Shown here piece by piece: positions 1-8,280 of a stretch of DNA of 64,000 bases. The notes beneath the pieces are model-generated. The model worked only from the letters and a program-made list of their open reading frames with translations, was not told where the DNA came from and searched no databases. Position 1 is the stretch's first letter. Every line of letters starts with the position of its first letter. Source of the stretch: Flectobacillus rivi (GTDB lineage: Bacteria; Bacteroidota; Bacteroidia; Cytophagales; Spirosomataceae); NCBI RefSeq assembly GCF_030056655.1, contig NZ_JASHIE010000019.1:91160-155159 (forward strand), in the 5' to 3' direction. A program made the translations under genes and the position numbers.

Positions 1-2487
1 TTTTGCCACCCGAATCTGATATTTCAATTCTGCCTGATTTTGTCGATAGCGTTGATAGTAATAAATAGCAGAAGCTATAATGCCCAAATAAATCAAATAT
101 GCCCACCATGTTTTGTACCAAGGGGGTAAAATAACGACATTGATAGAGGCAATTTTGTCAGACCAAACACGGTCTTTGTTCGCTACTTTTACCTTAAATA
201 CATAGTGCCCAGGTTCGAGATAGCGATACGTAGCAGATTTTTGTTTTCCAGCATAGTTCCAATCATTATCTAGCCCTTCCAGTTGATAAGCAAAGTAGCT
301 TTCGTCTGGATACGAATAGTTGATAGCGCCATATTGAATCGAAAAAACTGATTGGTTGGGTTGTAATTCTACTTTCGCATCAGGATTTTGATTGTCAAAA
401 GGTATAAATTCTCGCTGAGGCACGCCACTTTGGTCAATGTCTTTTCCGTATAGCTGAATACCCGTAATTAACACATTAGGCTGATAGGTAAGAACATCGA
501 TATTTTTGGGATAAAAAAGATTCCAACCTTCGGTTCCTCCAAAACATAAAAATCCTTTGCGGGGCTCATACAAAACTGACCCACCATTGAATTGTCCATT
601 TTGGAGCCCATCTTTTCTATCATAATTATAAATCTTGTTGGTTTTAGCATCAATTTTTGAGATACCTGCATTGGTGCTAACCCAAATTTGCTGATTAGGT
701 AGCGCTTTGATCGACAGGATAGTATTGCTACTCAGACCATTTTTTTCTGTAAATCTGGTATAAGTATTGGAGTCAAATTGATAACGAATCAGTCCTATTT
801 CTTGAGTACCTATCCATAATCCATTATTGGGGTGATAAGCTAGACTTAATACAACGCCTGATGGAAGAACATCCTTAAGTAATTGGGTAGATTTCTGGGT
901 CTGTGGATTAAATTGGATAATCCCCATGCCGTAAGTACCAATGAGCAAATTACCTCGATGGTCTTGGGCAATAGCGCGTACATCGTTCGAATCAAAATTG
1001 CGAAGTTTACTGCTGTAGTTGGTAAAGGTTTGATTTTGAGGATTAAATCGACTGAATCCGCCGCCATTTGTACCAATCCAAATGTTTTTTTGAGCATCTT
1101 CAAAGATTACTCTGACGTCGTTGGCGCCGATGCTGTTGGGGTCGGTAGCAATATGTTTGTAATTGATAAAACTGTCGGTATTAGGATCATAACGGTATAA
1201 TCCACCTGCATAAGAACCAAACCAAAGGTTATTTTTACTGTCATTGAATGCCGATAAAATAGCATTATTGGTCAGGCTTCCTTTGGCTTTACTGGCAACA
1301 TAATGCTTGAGGGTTTTTCCTTCGTGGGTAGTTTTGTAAATACCATCACCGTCGGTTCCAAGCCAAAGATTTCCCTCATGGTCGGCAGTCATACCGTAGT
1401 AACGAAGCCAACTTTCGGTGTTTTGAGTAGTAATTTTTTTCTGAAACTGTAAAAAACGTTGCGGACTATGATTGAGCATCATAATACCTTCGCCATAAGT
1501 TCCAAGCCAGATATTTTGGTCTTTGTCGGCATACAAACATTGTACTGAACGTTGGGTTAGTACTCCATTAGGTTCTTTAACCACCTGAATGGGTAATGCA
1601 GCGATTTGGGGGTAATTGGGTTGTATTTTGATTTGATATAATCCGCCATCTTGAACGCCAATATAGAGATTCTTTTGTTTGTCTTCCAATAAGGATAGAA
1701 AGACTTTGTTACTCGAAAAATTAGCAAAACCGACTTTTGAAATATTATTTGATTTTCTGTCAAAAAAGTAAATACCATCAAAAGTCGCTAACCAAATTTG
1801 GTGGTTGGAGTCCTCAAAAATGCTGTTAATGCGATAATTATTGAGTAGTTCTATGTTTTTGACAGAGTAGGGACGTAGTTTATTATTGTTCTGTTGAAAA
1901 ACACTTATCCCATTGGTATGCGAGCCAAGCCAAACGAGTCCTTGGGAGTCTTCTAAGGTGACTAAAATGGTATTGCTACGCATCCCCGTCGTGTTGGTCA
2001 TGCGATAGTTAAGCGTTTTTCCTGTCTGAGGGTTAAAATTAAATACTCCATGTAATGAAGACGAAATCCAGAGATTGCCATTTTTTGCTTCAGAAATCGA
2101 GCTAATATCCTCATCCATATTTTTGCCATTGTAGAGCGATTGAGGATAGAAATGTTCTTGTGAAGCATCAAATTTTAGGAGCCCTTTTCGGGAAGTAATC
2201 CAAAGTTGACCATGAGAATCCTTGAAAACGGTATTGATGTAATTGCCTGGTAAACTAAATTTCTCTTCGGAGTCATGGCGAAAAACACGAAAAGAAATAC
2301 CATCGAAACGATTGAGACCATCGTCGGTGGCAATCCACATAAAGCCATTGTTGTCCTGCACAATAGAGTTGACAATCCCAAAAGACAAACCATCTTTAGT
2401 GCTGTATTTTAAAGCTTTAGTATTTTGAGAAAATTGAGCAATGGAGTTAGTGGAAAAGAACAGAAATAAGTACCAGAATATTTTCAT
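1..2487 (-). CDS. Sensor protein with reg_prop propeller and Y_Y_Y domain, C-terminus cut off by window edge
   Basis: Open from an ATG at 2487 through position 1, 829 codons without a stop, and continuing off the left edge. A signal-peptide-like start is followed by many repeats of the type N-x-(I/L)-W-(I/L)-G-T (for example NIWIGTNGGGFSRF), which form the paired beta-propellers of reg_prop sensors. Residues about 690-790 match a Y_Y_Y domain (FAYQLEGLDNDW, then a PGHY turn), and a membrane segment follows at about 790-808 (TWWAYLIYLGIIASAIYYYQ). In this family the missing part carries a histidine kinase, often with a receiver and an AraC or LuxR output domain. The propellers usually sense glycans in the periplasm. 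Kinase and output are inferred, not seen. Confidence 0.9.
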   Translation of the reverse strand, partial: MKIFWYLFLFFSTNSIAQFSQNTKALKYSTKDGLSFGIVNSIVQDNNGFMWIATDDGLNRFDGISFRVFRHDSEEKFSLPGNYINTVFKDSHGQLWITSRKGLLKFDASQEHFYPQSLYNGKNMDEDISSISEAKNGNLWISSSLHGVFNFNPQTGKTLNYRMTNTTGMRSNTILVTLEDSQGLVWLGSHTNGISVFQQNNNKLRPYSVKNIELLNNYRINSIFEDSNHQIWLATFDGIYFFDRKSNNISKVGFANFSSNKVFLSLLEDKQKNLYIGVQDGGLYQIKIQPNYPQIAALPIQVVKEPNGVLTQRSVQCLYADKDQNIWLGTYGEGIMMLNHSPQRFLQFQKKITTQNTESWLRYYGMTADHEGNLWLGTDGDGIYKTTHEGKTLKHYVASKAKGSLTNNAILSAFNDSKNNLWFGSYAGGLYRYDPNTDSFINYKHIATDPNSIGANDVRVIFEDAQKNIWIGTNGGGFSRFNPQNQTFTNYSSKLRNFDSNDVRAIAQDHRGNLLIGTYGMGIIQFNPQTQKSTQLLKDVLPSGVVLSLAYHPNNGLWIGTQEIGLIRYQFDSNTYTRFTEKNGLSSNTILSIKALPNQQIWVSTNAGISKIDAKTNKIYNYDRKDGLQNGQFNGGSVLYEPRKGFLCFGGTEGWNLFYPKNIDVLTYQPNVLITGIQLYGKDIDQSGVPQREFIPFDNQNPDAKVELQPNQSVFSIQYGAINYSYPDESYFAYQLEGLDNDWNYAGKQKSATYRYLEPGHYVFKVKVANKDRVWSDKIASINVVILPPWYKTWWAYLIYLGIIASAIYYYQRYRQNQAELKYQIRVAK

Positions 2488-2722
2488 AGTACAAAAATAA
2501 AAGAGTTTTTCCCGAAAAGATGCTATTCTAATGGTAATTTATTGATTCCTCCTTAATGAGTAATCCCCAACCATTACTTATAAGCTAGCCTATTTGAGGC
2601 TTAGTCTTTAACCCAATTTGCGCACTAATAACTATACTTTCGACAATCGTTTATTACCAAGAATATACATTTAGATGAACTGAGATGATGTTCTCTAAGC
2701 CTTGAAAACATGAATGGTCACC

Positions 2723-3544
2723 TTATTGAAAAGGAATTTCAACGAGGCTGTTTACTCGAATCTTTTTTCGAGAAAGATTCTCATCTTCCATTAATTCAAT
2801 AACGGCATCTATCGTAGCTCGGGCAGGTAGCCAAGGTGCGGGTAGTTTTCGTAAGGATTGATATAAAAATTGATTCAATGTAGGATTCTTAGTTTTTGAA
2901 AACGAAACTTCTCCAACTTTTCCGTTGACTAGAATTTCTATTTTTAAGGTATCATGCTCTAATTTGACGGAACTCCATTTAGAGTCATTTGCCATAGAGG
3001 TGAGTAGATATGATTTGATATAGGCTAAGCTCTTTGAGGTTGTGGCATTGGTTTTATAATCATAGATGGCAGAGTCAATTACATAGCTCGCAAAATTGGG
3101 CGACCAATCATTTTCACGATGTACCATCGAATAGTCGACTGCGTTATTTTCGAAAGTTGTTTTTTCGTCTTTTGTACTTGCTACTACCCACGAAATCAGG
3201 GGTTCCAAAGATTTATCTGGATACTGAGATATACCCAAAAAACCAGCACATAACTCAAGTTTCGTATTTGTTTTTTTGTAATGATTTTCCCAATTAATAG
3301 GCACCTTCAAAATTCCAGAAGGGAAATTATCTGTACTTAAGGTAGACTTCAAATACAAGTCATCTTTGAGAAAGGGATTTCTTTTTAATATTTCTTTGGT
3401 GATTGTCTCGCCATTAGCATTTCTTTGAGTACTTTCCTCCATCTGTTTAATATATGGAAACAGCTTAATCATCCACCCCGAAATATAGAATCCATTGCAA
3501 AATAACGTTGCATTAATACGCTTTAGACAGTAAGCTGTAGGCAT
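2723..3544 (-). CDS. Hypothetical protein with TonB-C-like end; start uncertain
   Basis: 273 codons from the longest ATG. The last ~70 residues (KVGEVSFSKTKNPTLNQFLY, then LPAPWLPA and a final VNSLVEIPFQ) resemble the C-terminal domain of Bacteroidota TonB-like proteins, in which a conserved W-x-PA turn precedes a final beta strand. This match is weak. The first 20 or so codons overlap an intergenic repeat rich in TAAGCTGTAGGC words that is found elsewhere in the window, so the true start may be the ATG at 3472 or 3442. No convincing signal peptide follows any of these starts, so the gene could be a 5'-truncated remnant of an envelope protein. Confidence 0.6.
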   Translation of the reverse strand: MPTAYCLKRINATLFCNGFYISGWMIKLFPYIKQMEESTQRNANGETITKEILKRNPFLKDDLYLKSTLSTDNFPSGILKVPINWENHYKKTNTKLELCAGFLGISQYPDKSLEPLISWVVASTKDEKTTFENNAVDYSMVHRENDWSPNFASYVIDSAIYDYKTNATTSKSLAYIKSYLLTSMANDSKWSSVKLEHDTLKIEILVNGKVGEVSFSKTKNPTLNQFLYQSLRKLPAPWLPARATIDAVIELMEDENLSRKKIRVNSLVEIPFQ

Positions 3545-3719
3545 TAGGCAAAAAGTTTCTATTACTTCATGAGAAATACTATTTAACTTTTAGCCTATCG
3601 CATAAAGCCTAGAGCTTACTGCGGGTAAAATTATTTTAATTTTGCCCACTAACTTAATAACTTAAGTAATCGTGCAGAATAATATTTAATAAATTTTAAA
3701 TGTAAGATATTGATAATTA

Positions 3720-3766
3720 AAGTTTTATATTCACAATTCACAACTCATAATTCTGCATTAATACTT
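3720..3766. repeat. Word repeat of the TTCACAATTCACAACTCATAA type
   Basis: An intergenic stretch made of ATTCACAA/CAACTCA words ending in AATTCTGCATTA. Close relatives occur at 29620-29655, 30963-30997 and 34497-34530, always between genes. The 3545-3940 gap that holds it contains no credible gene. Confidence 0.6.
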
Positions 3767-3829
3767 AAGCTTAATTAACTTTATCAATTACACAAAATAG
3801 AGTTTTTTTCAGTAACCAATTTTTTATCA

Positions 3830-3885
3830 GCACCGTAGGAGCGACAGTCTTTAATAGAGTTAGTTTTCTGTCGCACCTACGGCGC
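3830..3885. repeat. Palindromic repeat, family A (GCGCCGTAGGTGCGACAG)
   Basis: Two 18-base arms (3830-3847 and 3868-3885) pair with two mismatches around a 20-base loop. The same arms recur at 25995-26104. The element is REP-like, non-coding and lies in the spacer between two minus-strand genes. Confidence 0.75.
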
Positions 3886-3940
3886 TTTTACAAAGGACAA
3901 GATATAATTCATCACTCCAAACTCATCACTCAAAACTCGC

Positions 3941-4705
3941 TCAGAGTCCTTTGGCTAAAAATCCGCCATCTACTGCCAAATTCTGTCCTGTGATATAGGA
4001 CGAAACGGGCATCGCAAAAAAGGCAATCGCCGAGGCTACTTCTTCAGGTTCAGCTACACGATTGAGAGGTGTTCTATCTAAGATTTTTTTGAGTCTTTCA
4101 GGTTGAGAGAGCACAGGAACGGTCAATGGTGTTTTGGTGTACCATGGCGAAACAGCATTGACACGAATACCATATTTTGCCCATTCTACCGCCAAATTTC
4201 TGGTAAATTGTAGTTCGGCTGCTTTTGTCATACCATAAGGAGTGCCAGAAGCAACATCCACTGACGCTGCTACAGAACTTACATTAATAACACTAGCATC
4301 GTGACCTTTTTCCAAAAACTCAAAACATAGTCGCGTCATAGCGATGGCGCTAAAAAGATTTGTGTCAAATACCTTTTGAATTTCTTCAGGCTCATATTCC
4401 GTGAATTCTTTTCGGATATTGGTACCCACATTATTCACCAGAATATCCAGCGAACCCCATTCTTTTAAAATAGGGAAAATATACAATTCACGGTCTTCGG
4501 ATTGGGTTATGTCTGCTGCGATACCTTGCGCCTCAAAACCCAAAGTGCTCCATTCTTTGATACATTCTTGGATTTCATCGCCATTTCTTGCAATGATAAG
4601 AACCTGTGCGCCAAGCTTCAAAAACTCGGTGGCTGTGGCTTTTCCTATGCCTTTTGTGCCTCCAGTAATAAGGGCTTTTTTACCCTGCAAATTCCAGTTT
4701 GTCAT
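3941..4705 (-). CDS. SDR family oxidoreductase (tropinone reductase-like)
   Basis: A classical short-chain dehydrogenase of 254 residues that uses NAD(P)(H) to oxidise or reduce an alcohol/ketone; the substrate is unknown. Near the N-terminus the cofactor motif TGGTKGIG is visible, then NNVG, then the catalytic Ser with YGMTK (Tyr-x-x-x-Lys), and the C-terminal GQNLAVDGG typical of the family. An upstream in-frame TTG at 4744 would add 13 residues, but the protein aligns with family members from MTNWNLQGKKALITGG, so the ATG at 4705 is chosen. It stands alone on the minus strand. Confidence 0.88.
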   Translation of the reverse strand: MTNWNLQGKKALITGGTKGIGKATATEFLKLGAQVLIIARNGDEIQECIKEWSTLGFEAQGIAADITQSEDRELYIFPILKEWGSLDILVNNVGTNIRKEFTEYEPEEIQKVFDTNLFSAIAMTRLCFEFLEKGHDASVINVSSVAASVDVASGTPYGMTKAAELQFTRNLAVEWAKYGIRVNAVSPWYTKTPLTVPVLSQPERLKKILDRTPLNRVAEPEEVASAIAFFAMPVSSYITGQNLAVDGGFLAKGL

Positions 4706-4991
4706 AGTATGAAATATCGAATCTTGTGAGTTGGCGTTTATCAAATGCCAATTCTTCCCATTTGATTTTGAAAATTACTTTAATTATGGTGTGAAATGAT
4801 AACTAAGGTTTAATATTTCGACGAAATAAAGCTAAAACAAGTTCAGATAACCCTTATTTTTAGCTATATTTGTTTACGAGCTAATCCCTCAATATTACTT
4901 TTTTTAGGTAGAGGAACCCTATAAACTTATCACAATTTCACCACAAATTTTGATAGGTCATTCATCAACACGTCTAATACACAACTTATTC

Positions 4992-5777
4992 ATGAAATTA
5001 TCAGCGGGAGCAGAGTTTATTTACCAAATTAAAGAGCCCACACCTGTCGTTACCATGTTGCGCCCTCGCAGTACTGAAGGACAATTTATACAGGAAGATA
5101 GGCTAATTCTGAGTCCCTATACACCCATCGTAGAGTACATAGACTCGTTTGGAAATGTATGTCAACGTATGTTACTTCCCGTTGGCAATGTAACCATTCG
5201 TTCGGAGGTGGTGGCAGAGGTTGCAGATAATGTAGATGTCAATAACCAAGCAGCTTATGTATTGATTGAAAATCTTCCCAGTGATACTTTACAATTTTTA
5301 TTTCCGAGCAGGTATTGTCAATCAGATAGCCCTGTAATCGGTAGATTGGCTGTTGATATTACTAAGAAAATTTGGTCAGGTTATGAGCAAGTAACGGCCA
5401 TTAGTGAATGGATTCATCAGAATATTGCCTATGAATATGGCGTAACTGAGTCGAGCACAACCGCCTTAGATATTTTGGATTTGAAAAAAGGCGTATGTCG
5501 TGATTTTACGCATTTAGCGATTTCTCTTTGTCGAAGCATCAATATTCCTTCGAGAATGGTGGTTGGCTATGTGAAGGAATTAAAGTATATCGATTTGCAC
5601 GCATGGTTTGAGGTGTATTTGGGTGGAAAATGGTACGCTTTTGATGCTGTCCAAGATTGTACTACAGGAGGAAGAATTGTTATTGCCTATGGAAGAGATG
5701 CCACTGACGTAGCATTGATTACGCAATTTGGTAGTTCTGAATTACTAAACATGAAGGTCTGGGTTGAACAGGTATAA
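4992..5777 (+). CDS. Transglutaminase-like domain protein
   Basis: 261 residues. The N-terminal half is a beta-rich region like the one that precedes bacterial transglutaminase-fold domains. The second half holds the complete papain-like triad: Cys in GVCRDFTHLA, His in LHAWFEVYL and Asp in WYAFDAV. Members act as proteases or amide-bond enzymes and usually lie beside proteasome-like or envelope genes, so the substrate here is open. The ATG at 4992 is preferred over an upstream TTG at 4950. It is transcribed alone, and a strong hairpin follows it at 5882-5921. Confidence 0.85.
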   Translation: MKLSAGAEFIYQIKEPTPVVTMLRPRSTEGQFIQEDRLILSPYTPIVEYIDSFGNVCQRMLLPVGNVTIRSEVVAEVADNVDVNNQAAYVLIENLPSDTLQFLFPSRYCQSDSPVIGRLAVDITKKIWSGYEQVTAISEWIHQNIAYEYGVTESSTTALDILDLKKGVCRDFTHLAISLCRSINIPSRMVVGYVKELKYIDLHAWFEVYLGGKWYAFDAVQDCTTGGRIVIAYGRDATDVALITQFGSSELLNMKVWVEQV

Positions 5778-5881
5778 AACCTGAAGTATTCCGAATTGAG
5801 TGATTGTTTTAAAATTTGTATGCAGGCGGTAGAAACGTAGTGCGTTGTGTCTAAAAGGGTTTCATCATAAATTTTAATATT

Positions 5882-5921
5882 AAAAACGGCGTTCGAAATA
5901 CTATTTTCGAACGCCGTTTTT
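5882..5921. terminator. Bidirectional hairpin terminator (AAAAACGGCGTTCGAAA arms)
   Basis: Perfect 17-base arms at 5882-5898 and 5905-5921, A-tract on one side and T-tract on the other, lying between the convergent transglutaminase and GH125 genes. It is the centre of one copy of the symmetric terminator/palindrome module seen at 8126, 32645, 44741, 48501 and 52317. Confidence 0.85.
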
Positions 5922-6030
5922 GATTCTTTATTTTTGAGTGACTTTTTTAGATCTAAAGTAGAAAGTCTCCATCCATTAAATCTATAAAGAAAAATCACTA
6001 ACTCGTTCAATCACCAATCACTCAATATAC

Positions 6031-7440
6031 CTACAATAAATGAGGTCTTTCCTTTTCAATTTTTAAAATCAATTCGCCAAAAAGGGTATTTGCCCAGGCA
6101 AACCATTTTCTTGTAAATTTGGACGAGTCGTCTTTATCAAAAGACTCGTGCATAAATCCAGTACCTGCGTGCGTATTTTTAATCATTTTCAATTGAGCAG
6201 CAATTTCTTGATCGTTGGTAGATGTCATGGCACGCATCACCAAACCTATATGCCAAATGTTGTCAACTAAGGTATGAGGACTACCAATTCCTTCAGCTGC
6301 TTTTCCTTTGAAGAAATAAGGGTTGAAAGAACTCAATACAAATTTTCTTGTATTTTGATAAATAGGGTCGTTTACGTCCACCGCACCCAAATATGGCAAG
6401 CCAAGTAAATTTGGCACATTGGCATCGTCTTGTAACAAATGGTTGCCAAATCCGTCTACTTCCAAGGCATATATTTTGCCAAAAGTTGGATGGTTATAAA
6501 TGGCATATTCTTGAATTGCTTTTTTGACTTCAGCAGATAGCGCTTTACATTCTTGAGCAAATACTGAATCTTTCAAAACTGTTTCAGCGATTTCTCCTAA
6601 TTGTTTAAAAGACACTACTGCAAAAAGGTTGGCAGGAGTATAAAATGGAAAAATAGTAGCATCATCAGACGGACGGAAAATGCTATGAATCATACCAATA
6701 GGCTTTGTTGGATTGCCATAGCCATTGCCCGGTACTGTATCTGTAGACCAGAAGGTATTACGTCCGAATTTGTAGCTTCCTCTGCTATTTTTACGTTGTT
6801 GTTCTTTACAAATTCTCAAAACGCCTTTCATCGCTTTTGACCAATCAGCATCAAAAACAGAGGTGTCGCCTGTGGTTTTCCAATAATGATATGCCAAACG
6901 GATGGTGTAACAAACAGAATCTAATTCCCACTTACGCTCGTGAAGTTCGGGCTTCATATCTGTTAAATCTTTGGTCCACTCACTGTTTCCTTTTTCGGTG
7001 TAGAAAGCGTTGGCATAAGGGTCGATTAATAAACATTTTGCTTGACGACGAACGACTCCTTCCAACAATTTGCGAATATCTTCATTTTTTTTGGCAAGAG
7101 GTAAATATGGCCATACTTGGGCAGTACTGTCACGCAACCACATGGCATCAATATCTCCTGTAATCACAAAGGTATCAGGCTTACCGTTTTCAACTTTGTA
7201 ATGAACAGTTGTATCCAAAGTATTGGGAAAACAGTTTTCGAATAACCAAGCTAATTCTGGGTCTTTGATTTTTGATTTGAGTCTAGTAATCGTTTCTTCT
7301 ACTGCTGGACTCGAAAAATTTCTTTTGTCGGCGCTAACACGTACAACTGGGAAGTCGGTTGCACCATAAGAGGTGTTTGAATAAAAGGCCAATCCAAGAC
7401 CTGCCAGTGAGCTGTTTTTGATAAAATGACGTCTGTTCAT
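6031..7440 (-). CDS. Glycoside hydrolase family 125 (exo-alpha-1,6-mannosidase type)
   Basis: 469 residues beginning with a Tat-like signal (MNRRHFIKNSSLAGLGLAF, twin Arg), so probably exported to the periplasm. The body matches GH125/DUF1237: GDIDAMWLRDSTAQVWPYLP near residue 95, IWHIGLVMRAMTS and GFMHESFDKDD near the C-terminus. The Glu of MHESF corresponds to the catalytic base described for the family. GH125 enzymes are metal-independent inverting exo-alpha-1,6-mannosidases that trim mannan or N-glycans. The length fits the family, and no other mannan-degrading genes are adjacent. Confidence 0.93.
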   Translation of the reverse strand: MNRRHFIKNSSLAGLGLAFYSNTSYGATDFPVVRVSADKRNFSSPAVEETITRLKSKIKDPELAWLFENCFPNTLDTTVHYKVENGKPDTFVITGDIDAMWLRDSTAQVWPYLPLAKKNEDIRKLLEGVVRRQAKCLLIDPYANAFYTEKGNSEWTKDLTDMKPELHERKWELDSVCYTIRLAYHYWKTTGDTSVFDADWSKAMKGVLRICKEQQRKNSRGSYKFGRNTFWSTDTVPGNGYGNPTKPIGMIHSIFRPSDDATIFPFYTPANLFAVVSFKQLGEIAETVLKDSVFAQECKALSAEVKKAIQEYAIYNHPTFGKIYALEVDGFGNHLLQDDANVPNLLGLPYLGAVDVNDPIYQNTRKFVLSSFNPYFFKGKAAEGIGSPHTLVDNIWHIGLVMRAMTSTNDQEIAAQLKMIKNTHAGTGFMHESFDKDDSSKFTRKWFAWANTLFGELILKIEKERPHLL

Positions 7441-7799
7441 TTTTAAATAGTTTTTAAAAAGGGCTTAAAGGAAGGACAAATGCCATTCCCTTGGTTTTAC
7501 AGAAAATGAGTGATTTTGTAACAAAAATTAAAGCGACAAAGTTGTCGAAAAAATCATTTTATGGAAAGATATTACCAGAATAAGTTTTAGGAATGTCGGA
7601 AGAACAAATAACTCACTTGAATCATGTTTTACTAAAAATTAAGGTGTATTCCATATTTCAGAAATTAGAAATCTCAAATAGATAACGGGTATCTTATCGT
7701 AACCACTTACTCAATTACCATTATTTGACAAAATCTGAGCTTACTTTGACCGTTTTTAGATTAGATAATTGATTTTTTAATTTCTGAATTGTAATCCTT

Positions 7800-7994
7800 A
7801 TGAAACCAATATTGAGTCTATTTGTAATTTTTTCGGTGGCATTGTTAGCCAGTTGTGTAACACCCACGCGAACGGTGGTTGTTGATAGACGTCCACGAAG
7901 AACGGTAGTAGTTCAACAGCCAAGGGAAGTCATTGTTGTAGAAAAACCTGGACGAGGACGTGGTCGCGGTAAAGGTAGAGGACATTGGCATTAA
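7800..7994 (+). CDS. Small basic lipoprotein with RG-rich tail
   Basis: 64 residues. A lipoprotein signal ends in the lipobox LLASC (Cys19). The mature part is short, beta-prone and low in complexity: TRTVVVDRRPRRTVVV, then EVIVVEK, then GRGRGRGKGRGHWH. It is highly basic and rich in Arg, Gly and Val. Similar tiny lipoproteins are common in Bacteroidota, with no known function. A ~360-base spacer (7441-7799) lies upstream, in which I see no other gene. Confidence 0.65.
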   Translation: MKPILSLFVIFSVALLASCVTPTRTVVVDRRPRRTVVVQQPREVIVVEKPGRGRGRGKGRGHWH

Positions 7995-8019
7995 TGGCTT
8001 TTAAACAAAACATGAGCCA

Positions 8020-8280
8020 TCCCTAATTGAGTGAATTGAGATTGAGTGAGTTAATGAGTGATTATTCTAAGCTGTAGAGACGCAATGCATTGCGTCTTAA
8101 ACCGAGTCAGCCGAGCAGAATAATATCAAAAAAGCGGTCAGAAAATCAATTTTCGACCGCTTTTTTGACACTATATTTCAAAATGACACTTCTTTAGATA
8201 CAAGGCATTGCATCTCTACGACAGAAATTGATTTTAAAATAATCACCAAATCACTCAACCACCATTCACTCAATATCAGA
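8020..8280. repeat. Symmetric terminator/palindrome module, full copy
   Basis: Nested inverted symmetry: outer GAGTGAATTGAGATTGAGTG words on the left and their complements (CACTCAACC, TTCACTCAAT) on the right. Next in come GAGACGCAATGCATTGCGTC (about 8072-8096) and GGCATTGCATCTCTAC (about 8204-8220). In the centre are hairpin arms TCAAAAAAGCGGTC (8126-8139) and GACCGCTTTTTTGA (8155-8168). It separates two convergent genes and can end transcription from both sides. Confidence 0.75.

Noticed and set aside
883..1200. 105-codon plus-strand frame
   Set aside because: It lies inside the sensor gene on the opposite strand and has no protein-like motif.
3830..3885. Possible CRISPR repeat
   Set aside because: Copies are palindromic pairs at distant loci without regular spacers, so this is a REP-like element, not an array. 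No cas gene was seen.
8020..8280. tRNA or rRNA gene in palindromic spacers
   Set aside because: Strong hairpins are present, but no cloverleaf or conserved tRNA arm sequences were found here or elsewhere in the window.
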